From Verrucomicrobiaceae bacterium (lineage in GTDB: Bacteria; Verrucomicrobiota; Verrucomicrobiia; Verrucomicrobiales; Verrucomicrobiaceae): 64,000 nt of DNA. The notes beneath the pieces were generated by a model. It was given only the letters and a program-made list of their open reading frames with translations. It was not told where the DNA came from and did no database searches. Shown piece by piece: positions 34,593 to 41,948 of the stretch (position 1 is its first letter; each line of letters opens with the position of its first letter). The stretch is taken from positions 62,001-126,000 of the forward strand of contig JAEUHN010000005.1 of the NCBI GenBank assembly GCA_016795365.1. Direction: 5' to 3'. A program made the position numbers and the translations under genes.

Positions 34593-36896
34593 TTATTTCT
34601 TCTCTTCGGTCTTAGCCGTGGCCGGAGCGCCGTTGCCGAGGTCGATCATGTCGCGGATGACGTTGATCGCTTCGAGCTTGGTGGGCTCGATACCGTAGGG
34701 GAACTTGGTCGATTCAGGGCCTGCATCCTCATCGTCGTCGCCCTTGCGCTTGGACGAACGGATGCCGGTGCTTTGCTCCAGCGTGAAGGCGGATTCGGGA
34801 ACGAGTTCGGCCTGATCCACATTGTCCAAGGTCAGGTGGTAGATCTTGAAGGTATCCGTCTTGAGCTTCTCGGCGACGGCCTTGGCGCGTGCTTCGCGGT
34901 CTTCCTCATACTTGTCGCGACGGGCTTCGTTTTCCTTGCGTTCTTTCTCGCGGGTTTTCTGGTTGAGGGACACGGTGTCACGTTCGAGGCGCTTCTTGAG
35001 GCGTTGAGCTTCGTCCTGGATGTAGGCGAAGTCAGGGTTGCCCTTCACGCGGCTGCCCATGCGGGCGCGGAGTTCTTCGACAGGGAAGGGATCCTTCCGG
35101 AACATCGTGTAAGGCAGGGGCTGGATCTCATCGTAAGGCAAGGCGTTCTTTTGCGAGGCCTCGCCGAAGTCCATCGCATCGCGAAGCGAAGGCAGCTGCA
35201 AATCAGGCTCCACGCCCTTGAGCTGTGTAGACCCACCAGCGATGCGGTAGAACTTCTGGATGGTGACCTTGAGGTTTCCGGCACGGCTCTTGTCTGCGAA
35301 GAACGGCATGAAGCGCTCGACTTCCTGAATGGTCTGCACGGTGCCTTTGCCATAGGTGCTCTTGTCACCAATGATGACGGCGCGGCGGTAGTCCTGGAGG
35401 GCAGCAGCAAAAATCTCGCTGGCAGAGGCGCTGGCTTTGTCGGTGAGGACGATCAGGGGTCCGTCGTAGAGCGGGCGAGCATTCGAGCATTCGCGGAACG
35501 ATACTTCGTCTTTCCAATCCTTCACCTGAACCACGGGGCCGGAGGGGATGAAGAGACCTGTGAGGCGAATCGCTTCCTCAAGGGAACCACCCCCATTGCC
35601 ACGGAGGTCAAAGACGAGGCCTTCGATCCCTTCCTTCATCAGGCGACGAAGCAGGCGCTCCACATCCGCTGTGGTGCTGACCTTGCCATCCTGCATGTCA
35701 GCGTAAAACGAAGAGAGATTGATCCAGCCAACCTTGAGAGCCTTGCCTTGAGCCGCAGGCGTCTGAAGCAGTTCGGCATTCGCCAACTTGTCTTTAAGGG
35801 CAACTTCGCCACGAACGATGTTGATTTCTTTGGTTCCCGTAGGGTCATCGGCGGGGCGCACCTTGAGGTTCACCGTGGTGCCTTGCTTGCCGCGAATCAT
35901 CTCGACGATCTTGTTGAGGGGCATCTTCTTCGTGGAGACCCACTCATAGTCGCCCTGAGCGACGGCGATCACTTGGTCGTTGAGCTTGAGTTCGCCCTGC
36001 TTGTCTGCCGGACCACCCATGATGATGCCCTGGATCTCGGCCACATCATCTTTGATTCCGAGCAAAGCACCAATGCCGAACAGCTGATGCTTCATCTGGA
36101 TGTTGAAATTCTCCATCTCGGTCGGGCTCATGTATTCCGTGTGCGGATCATAGGCCGTGGCGAGGCAGGACAGGAAGTAGTTCACAATGTCCTCGTTGGT
36201 GTTCTTGTCGATCGTCTCCTGGAGGCGCTCGTAGTCCTTCACGAGGCGCACTTCGGGCTTCTCCTCTTCTTCCTTATCCTTCTTGGCGGTCTCGTCTTTT
36301 TTCTCGTTTGTTGCTGCAGAGCTGTCGCCTTTGGCCTCGTCCTTCTTCTTGGCCTTTTTCGCTTCCTTCTCCACCTTCGCCTGCTCGATCATGTGCTCCT
36401 GAAGCATCTCAGACTCGATCAACTTGGACCACAGCTCGTCAGAAGCTGCCTTGTCCTTGGGCCATGGCAGCTTCTCGCGCTTGAGGTCCACCGTGCGGTC
36501 GGAGTCAAAGGTGAAGGCGGGCTTTTCAAGGAGCTTGCGGGCGAAGTCCACTCGCTCCTTCACGCGCTGCTTGTAGGTGTCGTAAATCTTGATCGCTGGC
36601 GAGATGTCCCGCAGCATCACATAATCGTCGAGTGTCTCTTTGTAGTCCTTGCGGAAGAGGTCCACGTCTTCCTGGGTGAAGAAGTTGTGCCGAGGGTCGA
36701 GGTAATCGAGGTAGTTCTCGAGCAGCTTGGCTGACATTTCATTGTCGAACTCGCGCTTCGAATAGTGCGTGTTCTCCAGCATTCGGGCCACGTAGATGGC
36801 GACCTGGCCGAAGTCGGTGTCCGCGCGGGCTGTCGATGCGAGAGTGGTCAGAGAGACCAGTGCAGCCACGATGAGGTGCAGGAAACGTGATGTCAT
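34593..36896 (-). CDS. prc: S41 carboxy-terminal processing protease (Prc/Tsp type)
   Basis: Periplasmic tail-specific protease of 767 residues, signal peptide MTSRFLHLIVAALVSLTTLASTARA. N-terminal helical domain (about 28-170), PDZ (about 265-360, IIMGGPADKQGELKLNDQVI), S41 catalytic core (about 385-580) with GLVFDLRGNGGGSLEEA and SASASEIFAAALQDYRRA, and a charged C-terminal DUF3340-like domain. By analogy to E. coli Prc the nucleophile is Ser491 and the general base Lys517 (STYGKGTVQ). A Lys/Glu-rich low-complexity insert (about 174-214) interrupts the region before the PDZ domain. The divergent MBL gene starts 109 bp away. Confidence 0.93.
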   Translation of the reverse strand: MTSRFLHLIVAALVSLTTLASTARADTDFGQVAIYVARMLENTHYSKREFDNEMSAKLLENYLDYLDPRHNFFTQEDVDLFRKDYKETLDDYVMLRDISPAIKIYDTYKQRVKERVDFARKLLEKPAFTFDSDRTVDLKREKLPWPKDKAASDELWSKLIESEMLQEHMIEQAKVEKEAKKAKKKDEAKGDSSAATNEKKDETAKKDKEEEEKPEVRLVKDYERLQETIDKNTNEDIVNYFLSCLATAYDPHTEYMSPTEMENFNIQMKHQLFGIGALLGIKDDVAEIQGIIMGGPADKQGELKLNDQVIAVAQGDYEWVSTKKMPLNKIVEMIRGKQGTTVNLKVRPADDPTGTKEINIVRGEVALKDKLANAELLQTPAAQGKALKVGWINLSSFYADMQDGKVSTTADVERLLRRLMKEGIEGLVFDLRGNGGGSLEEAIRLTGLFIPSGPVVQVKDWKDEVSFRECSNARPLYDGPLIVLTDKASASASEIFAAALQDYRRAVIIGDKSTYGKGTVQTIQEVERFMPFFADKSRAGNLKVTIQKFYRIAGGSTQLKGVEPDLQLPSLRDAMDFGEASQKNALPYDEIQPLPYTMFRKDPFPVEELRARMGSRVKGNPDFAYIQDEAQRLKKRLERDTVSLNQKTREKERKENEARRDKYEEDREARAKAVAEKLKTDTFKIYHLTLDNVDQAELVPESAFTLEQSTGIRSSKRKGDDDEDAGPESTKFPYGIEPTKLEAINVIRDMIDLGNGAPATAKTEEKK

Positions 36897-37005
36897 GGAA
36901 TGAAGTGCCGGGGGCTTTGTGTCATCGAGATAACGACACGCGGAGGCGAATTTTGGCGGTTGAGGGTTGAAAAGTCCAACGCTTTCAGACTAGCTGGAGG
37001 CTGGA

Positions 37006-37629
37006 ATGTTTAGGCTTTCTTACTTCACTGGCGGTATCGCGCAGACCAATGGCTGGCTCCTGGAGGGCGACGCAGGCGTCATTGCGTTCGATGCTCCCGA
37101 GGGGTTCACAGACTGGCTGGCTGCGCGAAAGGTGCGAATCTCGGCCCTCTTGCTTACGCATCAGCACTTTGACCATGTGCAGGATGCGGCACGGCTGAAG
37201 CGTGAGCATGGCTGTCTGATCTACGCCTTTGCTGGGCACTCCAGGGCGCTGACGTTGGAAGATCTCTTTGGTGCCGTCACAGGCATGGGTCTGTCGGTGG
37301 AACCCTACGAAGTGGACGAACTTCTGGAAGGGCGGGAGGCTCTCGGCGTGGCCGGGATGGCCTGGCAATTACTCCATGTGCCGGGGCACTCGCCCGACAG
37401 CCTGTGTTTTTATTCCGAGGCCGAGGGACTGCTGTTTGGCGGAGATGTTCTCTTTGCCGATGGCATTGGGAGAACTGATTTCCCAGGGGGTGGCACCGAC
37501 TTGTTGCTGTCAGGGATTGCAAGCAAGCTCCTGCCTTTGCCGGACGCGGTTCGCGTGTTTCCAGGGCATGGTCCCGAGACCACCATTGGAATCGAGCGGG
37601 CTGAGAACCCGTATTTGCAAGACTTGTAA
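37006..37629 (+). CDS. MBL-fold metallo-hydrolase (glyoxalase II-like)
   Basis: A 207-residue cytoplasmic metallo-beta-lactamase-fold hydrolase. Metal motif THQHFDH (His52, His54, Asp56, His57), HVPGHSPDSLCFY (third His), GGDVLF (bridging Asp), and FPGHGPETT near the C-terminus. This is the glyoxalase II/YcbL type, cleaving thioesters such as S-lactoylglutathione or similar. It is one of the few genes here with a clear Shine-Dalgarno (GGAGG, about 7 nt before ATG). It starts a plus-strand run with the next two to three genes. Confidence 0.9.
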   Translation: MFRLSYFTGGIAQTNGWLLEGDAGVIAFDAPEGFTDWLAARKVRISALLLTHQHFDHVQDAARLKREHGCLIYAFAGHSRALTLEDLFGAVTGMGLSVEPYEVDELLEGREALGVAGMAWQLLHVPGHSPDSLCFYSEAEGLLFGGDVLFADGIGRTDFPGGGTDLLLSGIASKLLPLPDAVRVFPGHGPETTIGIERAENPYLQDL

Positions 37630-37652
37630 GCCAGTCGCGTCTTCACCTCGCC

Positions 37653-38567
37653 ATGCGTTGCTTGTCCATTTGTTGCCTCGTCTCTGCTTTCGTCGGTTTG
37701 GATGTTCAAGGCCAGGAGCCTGCGGAGCGGCAGTTCGATTCCAATGGGCTCGTGGAATACATTCCCGGCAATTTGCCCCTCATCATTGGTGCACCGCATG
37801 GGGGCTCGCTCAAACCTCCGGCCATCAAGGACCGCACCTTTGGCGTGACCGACCAGGATGCAGGCACTCAGGAGATGGCGCGTATGCTTCGCGAAGCGAT
37901 GATCAAAAAGACCGGTGGAGCGCCAGCGATGGTGATCGCTCTGATCCATCGGTCCAAGCTGGATCCGAATCGCGAGATTGTTGAGGCCGCACAGGGCGAT
38001 CCTCTGGCCGAGCAGACGTGGCAGAACTGGCAGGGTTTTATTGGCAAGGCCAAGGCGCGGGTGAACGAGCGCTTTGGCGTGGGACTCTACATTGACCTGC
38101 ATGGGCAGAGGCACCCTGAGGGACGAGTCGAGCTGGGCTACATGATCTCGGCTGAGAAGTTGCGTGAAGGTGACGAGACCTTGGAGAAGGCGAGCTTGGT
38201 GGTGCGTGCTTCGAGCATTCGGGAGCTGGATCAACGATCCCCGGCGAATTTCATCGAGTTGCTCCGTGGTCCCACGAGCCTTGGGGGGATGCTTCAGGCA
38301 CGGGGTTATGCCTCGGTTCCAAGTCCAGATGTGCCTGCGCCCAAGGAGAACGAACTCTACTTCCGCGGTGGCTACAACACCGATACCCACGGCAGTCGCC
38401 AGGGAGGAACGATTAGCGCCTTGCAGATCGAGTGCCCCTGGGTAGGCGTTCGCGACACGCACGAGCATCGGGTGCGATTCGTCGATGCCCTCACGGACAT
38501 CCTTCCCATGTGGTTCAAGACTCACTTCGGTGCCCCGCTGGCACCTCGTTCACCATCCAAGCCATGA
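37653..38567 (+). CDS. N-formylglutamate amidohydrolase-like exported protein
   Basis: A 304-residue protein with a signal-like N-terminus (MRCLSICCLVSAFVGLDVQG). The fold family is suggested by IIGAPHGG near residue 45, LIHRSKLDPNRE, the metal-type motif YIDLHGQRH, and NTDTHGS, as in N-formylglutamate amidohydrolase (FGase) relatives, zinc carboxypeptidase-like enzymes. Export argues against histidine degradation, so the substrate is open. It follows the MBL gene by 23 bp and overlaps the OsmC gene as ATGA. Confidence 0.72.
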   Translation: MRCLSICCLVSAFVGLDVQGQEPAERQFDSNGLVEYIPGNLPLIIGAPHGGSLKPPAIKDRTFGVTDQDAGTQEMARMLREAMIKKTGGAPAMVIALIHRSKLDPNREIVEAAQGDPLAEQTWQNWQGFIGKAKARVNERFGVGLYIDLHGQRHPEGRVELGYMISAEKLREGDETLEKASLVVRASSIRELDQRSPANFIELLRGPTSLGGMLQARGYASVPSPDVPAPKENELYFRGGYNTDTHGSRQGGTISALQIECPWVGVRDTHEHRVRFVDALTDILPMWFKTHFGAPLAPRSPSKP

Positions 38568-38974
38568 TTGAAATCACCATCGACTACCAGGGCGACCTCC
38601 GCTGCCATGCCGTTCACGGTCCTTCGAAACGCGACCTCGTTACGGATGCCCCGGTGGACAATCATGGCAAAGGCGAGTCCTTCTCGCCGACGGATCTCGT
38701 CGCCACCGCTCTCGGCACCTGCATGGCCACGATCATCGGCATTGTGGCGAAGAGAAAGAACCTCGACGTCGGAGGCATGAAAGTGCGTGTAGAGAAACAC
38801 ATGAGCGCAGACTCGCCACGACGCATCGTCCGGCTGCCCGTGACGATCGAGCTGCCACTGCCGGCGGATCATCCCGAGCGCCCGTTGCTTGAAGCATCCG
38901 CGCACGGCTGCCCCGTTGCCCACAGCGTCCACCCGGACATTGACAAGCCGGTGACGTTTGTGTGGAATGGCTAG
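38564..38974 (+). CDS. OsmC/Ohr-family peroxiredoxin-like protein
   Basis: A 136-residue OsmC-fold protein that reduces organic hydroperoxides or other thiol-reactive species in the cytoplasm. The two catalytic cysteines are in place (Cys53 in LGTCMATII, Cys116 in SAHGCPVAHSV) and the family opening SFSPTDLVATALGTC is clear. The ATG overlaps the preceding stop, so translational coupling is likely; the longer frame from 38432 overlaps the neighbour extensively and is not used. Confidence 0.92.
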   Translation: MIEITIDYQGDLRCHAVHGPSKRDLVTDAPVDNHGKGESFSPTDLVATALGTCMATIIGIVAKRKNLDVGGMKVRVEKHMSADSPRRIVRLPVTIELPLPADHPERPLLEASAHGCPVAHSVHPDIDKPVTFVWNG

Positions 38975-38977
38975 GCT

Positions 38978-39337
38978 ATGGATGAGCTGCTGGATATTCT
39001 CTTGGCCGGATTAGCCATTGCCTTCGGCATCGGAGTCATCGTCTTCTGGATCAAGATGTTGATCAGAGCGGCACGGCTCTCTTCATCCAGCGACAAAATT
39101 GTCTGGGTGCTCATCATCCTTTTTTTGGGAATCTTTGGAGCGATCATCTTTGCTCTTGCTGGCCCCAAGCCCAGTGCAGAGGGCCTTGGAGGATTGACCG
39201 ATGAGGATCGCAAGATGCTTCAGCAGATGCGGGCCGAGTTTGAAAACGGTCCTGGCTCACGACCGAAGGTGGAGCTTACGCCTGAAGAAGAGCGGGTGGT
39301 GGCCGAGTATCGGCGTGCCTATCGCGGGGATTCTTGA
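38978..39337 (+). CDS. small membrane protein with PLDc_N-like helices
   Basis: A 119-residue protein with two membrane helices (ILLAGLAIAFGIGVIVFWI and KIVWVLIILFLGIFGAIIFA) and a charged cytoplasmic C-terminus (LTDEDRKMLQQMRAEF, LTPEEERVVAEYR). The second helix with its DK-W pattern resembles the PLDc_N segment found at the N-terminus of cardiolipin synthases, but no catalytic domain follows. Function unknown. It lies 3 bp behind the OsmC gene. Confidence 0.75.
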   Translation: MDELLDILLAGLAIAFGIGVIVFWIKMLIRAARLSSSSDKIVWVLIILFLGIFGAIIFALAGPKPSAEGLGGLTDEDRKMLQQMRAEFENGPGSRPKVELTPEEERVVAEYRRAYRGDS

Positions 39338-39349
39338 ACGGCTCGGGGT

Positions 39350-39487
39350 TCAGCGTGGTGCCGGACCCATCCAGGGCGGCGAGATCACGCGCAGTCCCTG
39401 CACACGGGTAAAGTGTGCATCGTGGGTGACCACGGTTGCGCCTGCGTGCATCGCACAGGCACTGATGATCAGATCGGGGCCATGCAT
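39350..39487 (-). pseudogene. C-terminal remnant of a PIN-domain (VapC-like) toxin
   Basis: Translating the minus strand from 39487 to the TGA at 39350 gives 45 residues containing DLIISACAMHAGATVVTHDA and LRVISPPW. This matches the C-terminal end of VapC toxins (D-x-x-I-A-A-x-A, the T-x-x/D-x-x-F core, and a final L-x-V-PW). The N-terminal two-thirds, including the first catalytic acids, is missing and an in-frame stop lies 10 codons upstream. No antitoxin gene is next to it. It overlaps no functional gene and sits in the 190-bp gap before the Gfo/Idh gene. Confidence 0.72.
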
Positions 39488-39539
39488 TTTACTCTGGCTC
39501 TCACAAGTTTCACTTCACTGCAGGCGTATGGGGCAAACG

Positions 39540-40793
39540 ATGAACCGTCGCACCTTCACTGCCACTGCCCTTTCCACTGCCGCGTTGGGCACGCTCCGCG
39601 CGGCTGATACTGCCAACAACAAAGTCCGCATTGCCGTCTGTGGCCTTGGTCGCGGCATGGGTCATGTTTCCGCGCTCTTGAAGTGCGAGAACGTCGAACT
39701 CGCGTATCTATGCGAACTCGACGAAGGCCGCATGTCGAAGGGGGTGGAGATGGTGCAAAAGATCACTGGCAAGGCCCCGCAGACCTTCACGGACTTCCGC
39801 AAACTTCTCGGGCAAAAGGATCTTGATGCGGTGACCTTCGCGCTTCCCAATCATTGGCACGCACCCGCCACCATCCTCGCCAGTGCTGCTGGCAAGCATG
39901 TGTATGTCGAAAAGCCCGGCAGCCACAATGCTCACGAGGGCGAACTGATGGTCCAGGCTGCACGCAAGGCTCAGCGCGTGGTGATGATGGGCAATCAGCG
40001 CCGCAGCTATCCTTTCGTTCGCGAGGCGATGCAGCGCTTGCATGAAGGCGTGATCGGCAAGGTCACTTACGGTCGCAGCGCCTACAACAACTCACGCAAA
40101 ACCATCGGAGCTGGTGATCAGAAGCCGGGCGCGCACGTCGATCTCGACTTGTGGCAGGGACCTGCACCGCTGCGCGACGACGTGGCGAAGTATGTGCATT
40201 ACGACTGGCACTGGAAGTGGAACTGGGGTGGCGGCGAACTGGCCAACAATGGCCCGCACGGGCTCGATCTCGTGCGCTGGGGCCTCGGTGCTGAGTATCC
40301 GCTTACGATCGCGTATGTCGGCGGACGCTATCACTTCGATGACACCCAGGAGACGCCCGACAGCGGCGTGGTGACCTTTGACTTCGGCAAGAACGGCGCG
40401 GCCTGGGATTGCAGCAGTTGCAACCCTCGTGCCCACGACAAGCCCGAGTTCGTCGAGTTCTACGGCGACGGCGGCTGCCTAACCATCAGCGGCGGGAGCG
40501 GCTATACGATTTACGACATGAAGGGCAAGGAGATCGAAAAGCAGAGCGGCCCTGCCAGCGACGTGCTGCACTTCCAGAACTTCATCGACAGCATCCTCGG
40601 CAAAGCGAAGCCCAACTCTGAAATCGAGGAAGGCCAGAAGAGCACCCTACTCTGCCACCTGGGCAACATCGCGTGGCGTAGCGGACGCACGATTCACTTC
40701 GATCCGAAGGCGAAGAAGATCGTCGGCGATGATGAGGCTGTGAAGCTCTACTGGGGACGCGATTATCGCGCTGGCTGGGAGCCGAAAGTTTGA
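39540..40793 (+). CDS. Tat-exported Gfo/Idh/MocA family oxidoreductase
   Basis: A 417-residue NAD(P)-dependent sugar oxidoreductase-like protein. Twin-arginine signal MNRRTFTATALSTAALGTLRA; Rossmann fold with VRIAVCGLGRGMGHVSALL and the family motif GKHVYVEKPGSHN (EKP, catalytic Lys) near residue 125; GGGELANNGPHGLDLVRWGL is the conserved His-bearing catalytic helix. Secreted members are abundant in Planctomycetes/Verrucomicrobia and act on sugars. An in-frame ATG at 39528 adds four residues. Its TGA abuts the LacI gene's stop on the opposite strand, the two forming TGATCA. Confidence 0.9.
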   Translation: MNRRTFTATALSTAALGTLRAADTANNKVRIAVCGLGRGMGHVSALLKCENVELAYLCELDEGRMSKGVEMVQKITGKAPQTFTDFRKLLGQKDLDAVTFALPNHWHAPATILASAAGKHVYVEKPGSHNAHEGELMVQAARKAQRVVMMGNQRRSYPFVREAMQRLHEGVIGKVTYGRSAYNNSRKTIGAGDQKPGAHVDLDLWQGPAPLRDDVAKYVHYDWHWKWNWGGGELANNGPHGLDLVRWGLGAEYPLTIAYVGGRYHFDDTQETPDSGVVTFDFGKNGAAWDCSSCNPRAHDKPEFVEFYGDGGCLTISGGSGYTIYDMKGKEIEKQSGPASDVLHFQNFIDSILGKAKPNSEIEEGQKSTLLCHLGNIAWRSGRTIHFDPKAKKIVGDDEAVKLYWGRDYRAGWEPKV

Positions 40794-41837
40794 TCAGTCT
40801 TCCATGTCGTGGCGGGCCGTCTTGCCTGGATGCCAGGAGCCTTGAATCATGGTGATTCGGGGGGAAGCTGGCAGCCCCAGACGGCCTTGCTCCACGCTGG
40901 CGATGATGGACTCGACGGCCACGGTGGCGATGATGTCCTCGCGCTGCCACATGCCTGAATTGGTGCCCTTGGGGTTCACGCCTTGGTAGGCAAGTGACAC
41001 GTCCTGCGGCACACGCCGCCCCGTGCTTTCCAGCAGTTCCTTCATGCCGCGAACTTGGGAGGCCACGGCATCCACTCGATGCGTGCGCAGCCACGTGGCA
41101 GCTGTTTTGGTGGAGGTGGCACCGAGGTCTGGCAGCAGAAGCGGTGGAATGTCCGGCACGCCGGGATTGCGCAGGGCGAAACGCTCGCGCGCGATGCAGA
41201 GTCCGTAGTTGGTTGCCAACTCGATCTCTTTGGTCGTGCAGATTCCGATTCGCTGGTGGCCGAGGAGCTTCAGCTTCTCAAACAACTGCACACAATTCCC
41301 AATGTCATCGGCATCCACGCTGTCCAGGCTCAGAGTGGTCTGGCAGGAGCCGTTGTGGAGCAGGGCAAAACGTTTCCAGTCGAGCTTCCAGTCGGGCAGA
41401 TGAAAGGGGGCTTTGAATTGCTGGATGATGACTCCCTGGATGCCCAGGGCTACCAGCCGCCGTCCGATGCGAGCCGAATCGCTTGGATGAGCATTCGCAA
41501 AGCGCTCGAGTTTGTAGCCAAGTTCATTGGCTCGTTTCACTGCGAACTCCCAGTAAAGGTCGTGGGGCGCTCGTTCCTCGGGGATGGTGATGTCGTGGTC
41601 CGTCACCCAGGCGAGCGTGCCTTGGAAGGCGCGTTGTTTGGTAGCCCGCACCTGGCTCATGAGCGCGGCCATTTTGGGGTCGCGCTTGTAGCCCAGCTTG
41701 TTGGCGGCTTTGACTACGCTGAGTCGCACAGCGGCGGTGATCCGGGGATCGTTGCGGAGGGCACGAGACACAGTGGCATGGGAGATTCCCAGGTGGGCCG
41801 CCACATCGCGCATGGTGCAGGCAGGATTGCGTTTCAT
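40794..41837 (-). CDS. LacI-family transcriptional regulator
   Basis: A 347-residue repressor-type regulator: N-terminal HTH (TMRDVAAHLGISHATVSRAL, about residues 8-27) with the hinge helix KAANKLGYKRDPKMAALMSQ, then a periplasmic-binding-protein-like effector domain (DYLYWEF-type region, RFALLHNG, LLGHQRIGICTTKE, PQDVSLAYQGV). Sugar-responsive control is typical. It is convergent with the Gfo/Idh gene and divergent from the 1536-residue surface protein, so the latter and itself are the nearest candidate targets. The start at 41837 (MKRNPACTMRD) is the family start; the frame upstream to 41933 covers the divergent promoter. Confidence 0.92.
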   Translation of the reverse strand: MKRNPACTMRDVAAHLGISHATVSRALRNDPRITAAVRLSVVKAANKLGYKRDPKMAALMSQVRATKQRAFQGTLAWVTDHDITIPEERAPHDLYWEFAVKRANELGYKLERFANAHPSDSARIGRRLVALGIQGVIIQQFKAPFHLPDWKLDWKRFALLHNGSCQTTLSLDSVDADDIGNCVQLFEKLKLLGHQRIGICTTKEIELATNYGLCIARERFALRNPGVPDIPPLLLPDLGATSTKTAATWLRTHRVDAVASQVRGMKELLESTGRRVPQDVSLAYQGVNPKGTNSGMWQREDIIATVAVESIIASVEQGRLGLPASPRITMIQGSWHPGKTARHDMED

Positions 41838-41862
41838 TGGGCGAAGGTTGGTCACGTTCAAT

Positions 41863-41874
41863 CGTTGTGCAACG
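41863..41874. promoter_or_regulatory. candidate LacI-type operator
   Basis: CGTTGTGCAACG: five-bp inverted arms around TG, in the 111-bp divergent gap between the lacI-like start (41837) and the surface-protein start (41949). Length and place suit an autoregulatory LacI-family site, but the arms are short and the assignment is inference. Confidence 0.3.
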
Positions 41875-41948
41875 GGTGCATGAAATTGTGCTCTGTTCTT
41901 GTCTGCCGGCTTCCTATTTTCAAGGCTGAACACCTGTTTTCATCCTCC

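Noticed and set aside
34458-36734. 758-codon plus-strand open frame
   Set aside because: Antisense to the Prc-type protease; the translation has no motif structure while the minus strand has a full S41 protease.
39528-39542. Start of the Gfo/Idh gene at 39201 or 39528
   Set aside because: 39201 overlaps the preceding membrane protein gene; 39528 is possible but 39540 begins exactly at the twin-arginine signal.
41055-41948. N-terminal extension of the 1536-residue surface protein
   Set aside because: This part is antisense to lacI and precedes an evident signal peptide at 41949.
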